A stretch of DNA of 64,000 bases from Auriscalpium vulgare (taxonomy: Eukaryota; Basidiomycota; Agaricomycetes; Russulales; Auriscalpiaceae), in NCBI GenBank assembly GCA_019915015.1, contig JAHBBC010000001.1, positions 3,348,001-3,412,000 on the forward strand. Direction: 5' to 3'. The first letter of the stretch is position 1; each line of letters opens with the position of its first letter. Of the stretch, positions 36,041 to 46,338 are shown in pieces. A program made the position numbers and the translations under genes. The notes beneath the pieces were generated by a model. The model was given only the letters and a program-made list of their open reading frames with translations, ran no database searches and had not been told where the DNA came from.

Positions 36041-37099
36041 ATGCGCGACGCCAACGTGTACAGCCATGTTAGGGCCTTGCCTCGCATGGTGTGTCCACTG
36101 ACATCCGTCCCCGGCTTACCCTCACCCCTTCGCAGAGCTGGTCACGGCACAATCTCTACAACCTATGGAAACGTTCTCTCGGCGAGCTCTCAAAAGAGGC
36201 GACCTTCACCCGCACCCAGAAGACCCTCTTCCAGCAGCGCTGGACCGCAAAACAGCTCGTCCGCGCATACCATGGCGACTTTATCAACGAGAAGACATTC
36301 AAACGCTGGTACCTCCCCACCACCCTCCCAGACGTGCGCCCGCGTCGCCAGCTCTCCGGCGAGGAACTGCAGGAGATCGGCAAGTGGGCGCGCCAGCGCA
36401 AGGCTGTCGAGACAGATAAGCGCGCCCGCAAGCAGGAGGTCGATGGCGACCACGAGGCCCTCGCCCCCGTCGGTAGCTTGATGTTCGCCGAGGTCGAGCG
36501 CCGCATAGACGTCGTGATTTTCCGCGCGTGTCTCGCACATAGTGTCTACGAGGCGCGGAGAATGGTCATCCACGGGGACGTATTGCTGAATGGCAAGAAG
36601 GTGTGTCGGGGATGCTTCGCGGTCGCTCCCGTGTCTCATGCTTTTTGCCTGCTTGCAGCACCAGAACTCGAATACGCGGCTCGCGCCGGGAGACATGGTC
36701 TCAGTCGATCCAAAAGCCATATCCTTCTTACGCGAAAAGGTGGAGAAAGCGGTAGATACAACCGATGAGGACAAGGAGGACGAGGAGGATGAGAGTCCAG
36801 TTCACAGGAGGTCCACGGCAGCCGAAACAAAGGCAGACCGCTCAGATTTGACGCCTTTCAACCTTCCTGCCTATGCCTCTCCGTTCCTCTTCATTCCCGC
36901 ATACATTGAACCCTCCTTCGCGACCTGCTCCGCCATCTACGTCCGCCATCCCACCGCGCGGCCCGGGTACTCGGAAATCCCGACGCCGTACGACGCGGAC
37001 GGGGAGATTGTTCGGCTGGCATGGGAGTGGTACTCAAAGGTGCGCCCGCGCATGAGGAGCAAGAGGCAGCTTGCGCGCATGCCGGAGAACCGGCGGTAG
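36041..37099 (+). CDS. NAM9: Mitochondrial small ribosomal subunit protein uS4m (NAM9-like)
   Basis: S4-family protein of the mitochondrial ribosome, about 305 residues. Exon 1 is short (MRDANVYSHVRALPRM). Next come SWSRHNLYNLWKRS, TLFQQRWTAKQLVRAYHGD and the S4 RNA-binding motif: RIDVVIFRACLAHSVYEARRMVIHGDVLLNGKK, spliced to HQNSNTRLAPGDMVSVDP. A fungal extension follows with an acidic stretch and ends KRQLARMPENRR. In yeast Nam9 the S4 domain binds 15S rRNA. The start is the first ATG; the N-terminus is basic and can serve as an import signal. Confidence 0.88.
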
Positions 37100-37249
37100 G
37101 ACTCGATTTACTATACACATCATCATTTTATCATGCTCTCTCCTCAATCGGCGGACGCTGCGAGCGCGCATGCAGCGTTGCACAAGGATACAAAGGCCAA
37201 TGGATACAAAAGCCAGCACGCCCAAGATACAGGATACATATTGCACATT

Positions 37250-39519
37250 CTACTTCGCGCCCCATGCAACTTTCTTCTGTGGCGGGTGAGCTGGCTTTCC
37301 GTCAGCCTCCGGCGCTGGAGCTGCCACCGCATGTGGCACGGACGGCAAAGGATTGTTCTTCAGGCCATCCAGCACGCGTTGTGCGTGTTCGGTGTTGCGG
37401 ATGAACCACCCAGCGAACCGCCGCCCGACTGTGGACTCAGCGATGTGAACCATGTTCTGTGCGGCAGCAAGAGTAAGCACAACACTCTAGTGACAGAGAA
37501 ATAACGCACTTCGTTGATCACAAAGTCCATGTCGCTCGTCGCGATCATTTGGCCGTCCAATAGACTCTTCTCGCTGCCCACACGACCGACCGACCGGCTC
37601 GCGGCTTTGACCGCCATCATCTGCTGCACCATTTCCTCCTCGTCCGCGTCAAGGAAGCCCGCAAGTTTCGTCGCGTCGAGAGACGTGTAAAGCTTCAAGA
37701 AGCTGCGCAGCGTCGGCACGGCGGCCTGTGCGCGCACGTCCGAAAGGAACAGCGCGAGATGGCGCTGGGCGGGCTCGCTCGGCACTTCCTCGGCGAAGAC
37801 GGCGAGCTGCTCAGCGTCGTCGTACGGCGGTGGGTTGGCGGTGATGAATTTCGGGCAGGCATAGAGAAAGAGCTCCTCAAACGCAGGCAGGCCTTCCTCT
37901 CTGTGTACATGTCAGATATGAGAAGAGATGACTGCGTTGGTGGAGACGCACCCTCGCGACATTTTGGCGAACTGGTCGCCGTAGCGGTCCTTTACGATGT
38001 TCGCGATGTTGTCGTCCAGCCGACTAGGCGAGAGCGCGTTGCAGACGGCGAACAATGCGTACATGCGATCCGCCTGCTTGTTGATCTGGGGCGATATCGT
38101 CAATTGCGGAGTGGACCGCCGCTGCTGGGGACACGCACCTGGTCGTACTGGTAGCTCCTTGTGTGGTATTGGCGCATGCGGAGGATAAAGTTGAGGACCG
38201 TAACGAACGACCGGATCGCGTCGGGGTACCGCCTTAACATGATGTAGCAGAATCCTACGTAGTAGTAGGTCGCGACATGGCAGGCAGTTACACGCGTGAA
38301 GGGTGTCTGATTGGCAGCCGACTTCAATATGTTGAACACGGTAGAACTGAACAACGGGCACCTTTTGATTCAACTCCACGCTTTCTATGACCTTGAGCCC
38401 TAGGGTGAAGTCTCCAAGGAGGACGTGCACGCGCAGGAGGCCGATCAGGCTGAAGTACCCGAGCATGCGGTACAGAGGGCGCGCCCCGTACTCGCCGACA
38501 AGCTCGGCGAGCTCGGCTTCTGATTTCCCTTGCTGATGTGCAGGGAGATACTCGCCGATTTTGGACTTTTGGATGAGGGAGTACAGAACGTTCAAAACGC
38601 TGTAAGCGCTCCAGACCTGCAATCCCCGTGAGCTGGAAGATCGAGAGTAGAGGAAAAGAGCGACGCACCTGCGCGCCGTCAGAGAGCATGAGGATCTCTT
38701 CGTCTGTTTTTGTTTTGACTTTAGATCGCCAGACGCAGAACGACTGGAACTGGTAGATGAACTCGTCCACGATGTCCCACAACCATTGCTCTGGCAGCTC
38801 GAGGGGAACGGGGCCATCAGAGTCTATGTGCGTCAGTTTATTGAGTTTCCAGGAGGACCAAAGAGGGCTAAGGGACATACTCAAGAGATAGTTGAAGAGC
38901 TCGCAGCTATTCTCATACGAGTGGAAACGGTCGTCGATGTCGGGCTGCAACCGGGAGTATACATGACGATAGTATAACTCGCGGTACAGGATGAGGAATA
39001 GTTGATCTATTGCCTGTGAGTCGACTGCAGCGACAGAAAAAAATGGATGGCGTACCATCATTCACCAGAGGCGCGATGACCTCCGCCTCCGGCCATTCCG
39101 TTTTCGCGTAGTACTTCTCGGTCAAACGATTCCACCCGCTCTCGTATGCGGCGGTGATCTCGCTCAAATTGTTTTCTAGCACGGCTTGATGGAAGTGCAC
39201 TATAAACTAGTATGCGTTCGATCTGCACAGGCCTCCGACGATCGACAGTGAGACTCACCCGCTTCACAACGTCTGGGATCTGTGCAAACGCAGCCTGCTG
39301 AGCCATCTGTTGCTGAACAGCAATGATCGCGGCCTCGTTTATCCGCGATTGGGCTGTCGAGGGATCGTGCTCGAGTCTCAGACAAAAAGTTGAGCGTGCA
39401 TGCGCACCGTCATCGTACAGACCGCTCTGCGCGTAGTTGATGGCAAGGTTCACGTCGACGTCCTGGATCTCTTCGTCGATTTCTTCTGTTGCCCACAGGC
39501 CGAGGCGTGGTTGAGACAT
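37250..39519 (-). CDS. Translation initiation factor eIF3 subunit L
   Basis: Non-core eIF3 subunit with a PCI-type C-terminal half, absent from budding yeast but present in most filamentous fungi. Starts [13 protein letters not shown]. Motifs: [101 protein letters not shown] and [17 protein letters not shown]. It ends [12 protein letters not shown]. About 590 residues in many exons. It shares a 200-bp bidirectional promoter with the serine palmitoyltransferase subunit gene. A short stretch near 39370-39400 ([12 protein letters not shown]) is unusual and may be a retained intron with an unclear donor. Confidence 0.92.
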
Positions 39520-39719
39520 TGCTGGAGGATGTGTGCGCGGTCGGCTGCCACTGGCAGGCTCGAAATGAGTTTTCCGTGGGAGGCAGACTTTCCCAGGCTC
39601 TGTACAAGCCCTGTATAGCAACCCTGTAGGCTCTGAGTCTCTTCCGCAGTCGACTCCTCGTCACGACTCCTTCTCCCCCGCCTCTCAACGCATCCATACC
39701 CGAACACCTCGATACCGAT

Positions 39720-40140
39720 ATGTCAGCCACGAAGCAAATACACCGCGTGCCAGAGGATGATTTGTCCTTCTACGCCGGCAACCTTCCCTACAAGTCGGAC
39801 GGCAATTTCGTCGCGCGCGCCATATGGCGCTGGCGGCTCTGGTTCGAGGTCACCTTTGGCATCGCGCTCTTCGAGCCTTGGGAACGAGCAGTCCTGCGTG
39901 AGCACATATTAGCTCGCCGTGGAAGGCCTGGCTTACGTCCCTGTAGTCGTTTTCATGATAGTGTTCCTATCGCTGTTCCTTGCCGGGATATACAAGTACT
40001 TGCCCCAACACCTCGCCTTCCTCTACGGGCGCGGGAAGTACTACTTTTTGGGTACGGAGCAGGGAGACTGGACGTCTGTGCAGAATGCATTTGCAACTCT
40101 CAAGGCCACCCCTAGTCTTCGCGGCGGTTCTGAGCTCTGA
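39720..40140 (+). CDS. Small subunit of serine palmitoyltransferase (ssSPT-like)
   Basis: Tiny ER protein of 123 residues that activates serine palmitoyltransferase, the first enzyme of sphingolipid synthesis. Two exons split by a 49-nt intron (39898-39946). The core reads WRWRLWFEVTFGIALFEPWERAVL, followed by a membrane segment (FMIVFLSLFLAGIY) and YLPQHLAFLYGRG. The pair EPWER...PQH is the signature also seen in animal ssSPTa/b. The C-terminus adds a soluble tail (GDWTSVQNAFATLK). The assignment rests on motif order and topology. Confidence 0.82.
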
Positions 40141-40427
40141 GCTGCGCAATAGCTGGTACGCATTTCACAGTAATCGCGAAGACTCATTCACTAACATCTT
40201 GTTCGACAGTGTACAGCCCTATTCACCATCCATCTCTCTGCTATCAAGTATAGACTCGATACGCTACCACCACGTAATAACTGATACCCATCTGCACCCT
40301 CCCACCTCTCCGTGGCGCTCTGCCACCTCTCAAGGAGCTTGTAGCCTCCTCGTTATATCGGCCGCCCCAGAACTGTGGAGATGGTCCTCTAAACCAGGAT
40401 GTATCCTGTGCGAGTGAAGCTTCCCAT

Positions 40428-43400
40428 TCACGACACCGCTTTGATGCTATTCAGTCGCACGACAAGGGGCAAGAGTGAAACATTCTCGCTAGACGCGTAG
40501 AACTGCACGCAGTCGATGTGGACCTTTTCCGACGCTGTCAGCACATGGTAACGACAAGGCAAATGTTGAGCTACCTTGAACCTGCAAAGTAACGAAACGT
40601 AAGTCACAAAACCGAGTGTAGGTCGACGTGCGTACCAATGATTGAAATTCGTCTCAAACTTGTGCAAAAAGTCCCATCGTTTTGCCATACCTTGGTCTGG
40701 CTCCGTTGTCTCGGACGCGGCGACGGCCTGGTTAGCGGACTTCGTGAACGAGGATGTGTACAGCGCGAATGTTGAACACGTCACGATGAGCTTTGAGTAC
40801 GCCTGAGTATTATCCGTCAAAAAATGCGTATCGGCGTCGGGACACAGATGTACCGCACCTTCAGCAATTTTGAACTTGTGAGCATGCACTCTTTGAGGCA
40901 CGTATCAAGGAAATCAACGTGGTCGCGAAGGAGTTGATCTACCGTGTTCACTTTCGCAAGCTTCGCCTCAAGTGTGCGCCAGTTCGGCTCCAGGACTTCA
41001 AAAGTGACGAACGCCAAGATTTGCTGGACGAACGCGAGCATGCGTGCACGGAGGACGAATACACGTAGCCGCCATTTCTCAAATTCGGGATGCGACGGTA
41101 CGGGCTGGCGCCATGGTGATGATTTCTGCTCGATCCACATTGAAGAGAGGGATTGTTCGACATGCTTTAGATGGAGAAGAAAGCGGAAGATGAGTTGGTA
41201 CCGCAGGATAGTCTTGCGCGAGATGACGAGGGATAATGGGAATTTGACCGTGAAATCGAGGGCAATGGAATCGATCGCTGCAGCCCAGTTCCATCAGCAG
41301 AAGACTGATGAATGGAAAAGGCCCACTTGCCCAAAATTTGCTTCTTGTCATCTTTCTCCTTCTTGTGATCGTCGTGCATCCCAGCTTCGGTAGACTCTGG
41401 GTCTTCACTCCCGATTACGCCACTGACGTTGACGACCTTCAGCAGCCACTCGTATAATCCGCTTGGCATCGTGACCACCTTGACGTCCTCTCGGTATACG
41501 ATGTCGTCCCCATGTGCATCAGCACTGAGAGAGAGGTCCAGCAGGCTCTGGAGTTTGACAGGAGACGCTGCTTTCGACGACTTGCGCAGCTCCGTGTGGG
41601 CGAGGTCCAGGAAGTGGGTCAGAAAAGACGAATGCGACAAGAAGAAATAGCGCTTGAGGCAGAGTAGGCGGGGGACGAGCTCCTGGTCCTTCAATAGGAG
41701 CTGGAGAAGTGTGCGATTGGCGTGAGCATAGTCCTCTTCAATGGACTTGTAGAACCTGCGTGGCAAAATTAGCAACTGTCCCTGAGAAGGGCATGCTGCT
41801 CGCACTTCTCATCATCCATCGAAAGGTCGCTGTCCAGTGGAACAGAGTCCTTTTGGATCTCAATACCGCATTCTCGGATAACATTCAGGTACTTTCCCGC
41901 CAGGAGGATCTTGTGCTTCCACCCCTCCAGTAATGGGGGGATACAGGCGCCACCAGGGAGGCGTCCATTGACGGAGCGCGGTGGCGGCACACCTGCCTGG
42001 TGTCGCTTGTTCAGCGAGGATTGTGTCGACCCATCCCGCAGCTGATTTGGCTAAATCATCAAATTTCAGTGAAAAGCAAGCAATGACATACCGTATACCG
42101 CCGCTCCCAATACTCGTCTGTGTAGTCCATTTCTAGCGTCCCGCGATTAATGAATTTGCTTTCCTTGACGCAGAATTCTTCGTAAGGGTCTGCAAGCTTC
42201 CCGGTGCGTGTCCACATGCGAAGCATGGATACGTAGGGCTTCCCAGCCGCTCGCAAGAGTGTGCCGTACAGGGTGCGGGCTGCCGGATCTCCTGACATGT
42301 TCTGCATTCGCTCGTAGAGGATCGCGAGGACCTCGCCACCTTTCACGGCAATACCACTCGAACCGATGACGTCCTTATTGATTTCGGAGAGAACAGCTTT
42401 GAGCTTTGCACCACCAAGCCCGAGAGCCTCGTTCCGGGCGTCATCTTCGTCGTCAGAACTGGCATCCGAGCCGGAAGCTGCGGGATCATCGGCCGTGGCG
42501 AGTTCGGTGATGAGCTGGTAGAGCAGTGAAAGGGTGTGAACTGTTGGATGCACGTAGAACCAGAGTTTCTGGAGGGTGAACTGAGGGGAGGTGTTGAACG
42601 TGTGTTCAAGTTGCGAGAGCAAGGTTTGGTAGTCCTGTGTATCGAAGGAAAGTCAGCAACTGCGATGTGCATCACGAACGCGACGCACCTTTAGCATATC
42701 TCGCAAAGAAGCACACATGCCGTGATTGACCAGGCCAAAGTCAAGGTGGCTTCTCAGTTCAATGAAAGAGGATATCGCGGTGTAATATGTCGCAAGAGGT
42801 AGAATCCTATCCACTAAATCTCGAAGAGATGGATCTGCAGGCGGGACATCGGCAAAGGCATGGAAAGAACAGATATGCACGAACCCAGCCACCTCGATGC
42901 GACAAATTGGATTCCCTCCAGCGGCTCGTCGTCTTCTGCAGAGTACTCCTCGTGGTAAGTTATATAGGTCCCTTCAATTCCCTGACATGGGGTCGTCGGC
43001 CACCTTGTCATGCGGTAAAACTGTCGTTCGACTGACCATCAGAACATAGAGGAGATCCTCGAGTATGAGAGCCTCCTGGATCTCCAAAGGAAAGTCATCT
43101 AAACGCTCTTCTTTGGCCTTGCCTTTCGCCGACTTGGGTATCGCGGTTCCAGAGACGACGCGTGAGTTGAGCGGAGCGCGAACGAACGACTCTTCAGCGA
43201 TGAACGATGGCTCTACGAGGAGAATGCGTGAGGATATAGGTTGGGCCCTGGGAGTCTCGATAGAGACGATCTCTGCAGCAGCACACGCACCTCGGCGGTA
43301 AGCATCTCGTGGGGATGAAACGCGTCCATTCGCCACAGGCTCAGTCTCTTCTTCCAGCAAATGTCGATTCCTCCGTACAGACGCGATCGTTCCGGTGACC

Positions 43401-43530
43401 TGCCCATGGAACCATCAGGGTATGTTGAGAGGGACCACCGAGCAGCTCAGCACACCTTGGTGTATTCTCTGGTGGAAAGAGTGAGCTTCTTGCGCCCTCC
43501 AGTGCGCGGACGCGGTGTGTAAGGGTCCAT
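40428..43530 (-). CDS. SPC97: Gamma-tubulin complex component 2 (GCP2/Spc97/Alp4)
   Basis: Component of the gamma-tubulin small complex that nucleates microtubules at the spindle pole body. Starts MDPYTPRPRTGGRKKL. GCP core strings: QEALILEDLLYVLMGIEGTYI, LVNHGMCASLRDMLK, FTLQKLWFYVHPTVHTLSLLY, GGEVLAILYERM, WTRTGKLADPYEEFCVKES, YWERRYT, IPPLLEGWKHKILLAGKYLNVIREC, TILRYQLIFRFLLHLKHVE, FVTFEVLEPNWRTLEAKL. The C-terminal part reads KFETNFNHWFK, VHIDCVQFYASSENVSLLPLVVRL. About 870 residues. A GC-AG intron (41278-41330, donor GCAAGT) joins KKQIL to AIDSIALDF. A 7-nt exon (40575-40581) supplies the end of Trp plus Phe-Lys before VHIDC. Confidence 0.92.
40575..40581 (-). other. 7-nt exon near the 3' end of GCP2
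   Basis: GTTCAAG flanked by a 54-nt intron (40582-40635) and a 51-nt intron (40524-40574). The second intron has a CTGAC branch site just before an unusable AG and then GAAAAG. It is in frame and stop-free, so retention would add 17 residues instead of breaking the protein. Confidence 0.6.
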
Positions 43531-43976
43531 TGGATGGATAATGCAGGACGTCCAACCGTGCGATATGTACAAGTCGAGGGCAAGAGGCGCGACGCGACCC
43601 TTCGGAGGCGACGCGTCTGTCTCCTCTCGCGACCACTTCCGACCACACTGCATCGCGCGCGATCGACCACGACGACTGCTCTCCGTGTTTGGCCATTGTT
43701 TCTTTGCCCAGCCCGTACAGAACAACGACGCGTAGCCTTAAGGTGAGTCAGGCATTTCGTTGTGCAACCGTATCGCGTCCGACACTTGGCACAACGCGTC
43801 GATGGTCAAACATACGTACTTACAACGAAGTTGCACTTATCAAAACATTCCCGAAACCAATCAACCATCTTGGGCCACATGGAAGCAGGCAATCTCTTTG
43901 TAGAAGGGGAGTCATGTCTGTGAACAATTCAGGTGCGCCGCGTGGCATGTCTGGATGGCGTGGTGCATGAGGCTCA
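43531..43976. other. Divergent promoter between GCP2 and PNKP genes
   Basis: 446 bp. Short open frames here are not coherent with any family. No repeat or TATA element stands out. Confidence 0.5.
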
Positions 43977-45755
43977 ATGGTTCTCTCTCCATCGGTGAAA
44001 GCCCAATCAACCTCGAAGGGTAAAAAGAGAAGTACTGTAGGGGATGACGGTGGACCTCATAAGGTTCCGAAATGTACGTGCCATGCTATGCGATTTGCTT
44101 GCGGTCCGACGAGCAGCCCTGCAGTATTCCCCATCTTTGCAAAGCCAAATCCGTCTGCAGACTCAGAAGCCCCGTTCCGGTGGATCACACCTGCGCTAGG
44201 ACCGAAACGGACGTGCTTGCATGGGACAAACTTGCAGCCCAAGGCATCGTCGAAAGTCGCTATCTTTGACCTTGACGGCACACTTATAAAGTCGACTTTT
44301 GGTCGCGGGCGTGGCCCCAAAGCCGGCCCATTAGAGTGGCAATGGTGGAAAAGCGTAGTTCCTACGAAAGTGAAGGAGGTACATGATTCGGGGTGCGTGA
44401 CTCGTCTGCCTCCATCTGTGAATACATCCTGAACCCTTAGGCAGATTTGCGGTGGTCATCATCACAAATCAAGGTATCAGAGCCGCGCAACTCGTTGACT
44501 GGAAGAAAAAAATACCCCTTATCGCGGCCGCAGTCCGTGTTACTCGTCTCGTCACTCGTGCCCCTCGTTGACCCTGAAGGAAGCTCCCAGATGTCCCTTT
44601 CCACATATTTGCAGCGACTGCGAAGGATAGTCACAGAAAACCCATGCCCGGCATGTGGTATGAATTGGAACGTATCTTCGCAGAAGATGGCGTCGTGATT
44701 GGTATGTTGATCACCGCCCTCCTGAATTGCTGGATGATTTCTTGACGCATCGGCAGACAAAACTACTTCCTACTATGTTGGGGATGCTGCAGGGCGCGCG
44801 GATGACTTCGCTTCGACCGACCGGAAGTTTGCTTTGAATGTGGGAATAAAATTCTACACCCCAGAGGCTAGCATGCGCGCGTTCTCAGCTGGATGCCGGC
44901 ATTCTAACGCGCCTTACAGGAGTACTTTCTTGGTATTTCTGCAGCAGCACCATACACGCTTCCTGGCTTCAGTGTTTCATCTCTCAAGCCAGGTCAGACT
45001 GAAAGCCGCCATTCTGGCTAAAATCATCTCATCTCATTGGCAGGTCTGCGGATCACCCCGGTGTCGCCCCCAATAGTGTCAACGACACCCCCAGAACTGG
45101 TGCTCTTCGTCGGTCTGCCGTGTCTTGGAAAATCCTCTTTCTACCGATCGATATTTGCTCCCGCTGGCTACACACACATCAACCAAGACACGCTTGGATC
45201 ACGGGCAAAGTGTGTCAAGGCCGCGGAGGAAGCAATGAAATCGGGCAAAAGCTGTGTCGTAGGTAGGGGTTTCCCGAATCTTCTCTGGGACAGATACCGA
45301 TACACGAACAGATAATACGAATCGTGATAAGGCCACCAGGAAGTACTATATCGACATGGCAAAGAAGCTACAGGCACCTGTTAGGTTCGTTGACCGACGA
45401 CGGTGTCATCGCCCCAGCTACTGAGCCTTATTGTTAGGTGCTTTATATTCAACGGCTCTAAGGAGCTTGCCTGGCACAATAACTTGTACCGTGCGTACAA
45501 CCTTCCGCCATCAGTGGCAAGCCGGGAGGTTTGTTTCACTTCTTCACCCACTGCTTCGTGGTGTTAACACCTGTGGCTCGGTAGCCAAAACGGGATTTCG
45601 TGCCATTTATGGCCTTCACGAGCTTTGCAGACAGTTACGAAGAGCCAAAAGTGGAAGAGGGCTACACGGAAGTGCGGGAGGTAAACTGGGTGTTTGAGGG
45701 TGACGAGGAGGAGAGGCGGCATTGGAGCATGTGGCTACAGATCGATGGCAAGTAG
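43977..45755 (+). CDS. Polynucleotide kinase 3'-phosphatase (PNKP)
   Basis: DNA end-repair enzyme that removes 3' phosphates and adds 5' phosphates at strand breaks. The HAD-type phosphatase comes first: [18 protein letters not shown] (nucleophilic Asp), [46 protein letters not shown]. The kinase follows: [18 protein letters not shown] (P-loop), INQDTLG, CVVDNTNRDK, ending [11 protein letters not shown]. About 430 residues. There is no FHA domain, as in other fungi. Several junctions are needed; that after FYTPE (44867-44919) has a GC donor (GCTAGC) and a good CTAAC branch site. The N-terminus is Ser/Lys-rich and may be a nuclear signal. Confidence 0.9.
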
Positions 45756-46338
45756 ACACTAGCAGGTTGTCGATTTTGGTGCAAGTCAAGTTGGAGGGCC
45801 TTGAGAGCACATTGGACTGCACCCATAAAACAACAGTCAGATGCATTGGGCTGAGCATTACGCGTGTGAGCACAAATATTTGATTGGAAGAGAGCCACGC
45901 GCAGAAGGGAAAGAGGACTTCGCAATGAACGGCTCGAACAAAAACGCATACGTGTAACCACCTCTCACACAGGCGCGATTACGGGTACGTCGTACCTGCG
46001 AAGAAAGATATCGGCGATGGGGAGGTGGCGTGAGAAACTGAAACGCCGCCATGGGGGATGCATGCGTGTGAGGTCAACTTCGGTTGCACTGCTAGGTCCA
46101 AGAAAACAGCATTTATTCGACAGTGGTTTATGAGACAGGACAGAAAGTGCGGGTGCGATAATTTACCTCCAGGATAAATATGCTACAAAGACATGAAGAC
46201 GATTCTTGTGAGGGGGCCAGCGATAAGAAAGCAGAGAAGGATGAGATGCACAGCAAAATATACTGTAGTCGGCGCTAGGCCGGCGTACAAGAAACACCGC
46301 GTTCCATGGTAGACGCGGCGTTGCGTTAGTGAGATCAA
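45756..46338. other. Convergent intergenic region
   Basis: 583 bp between the PNKP and ferric reductase 3' ends. No gene or repeat recognised. Confidence 0.5.
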
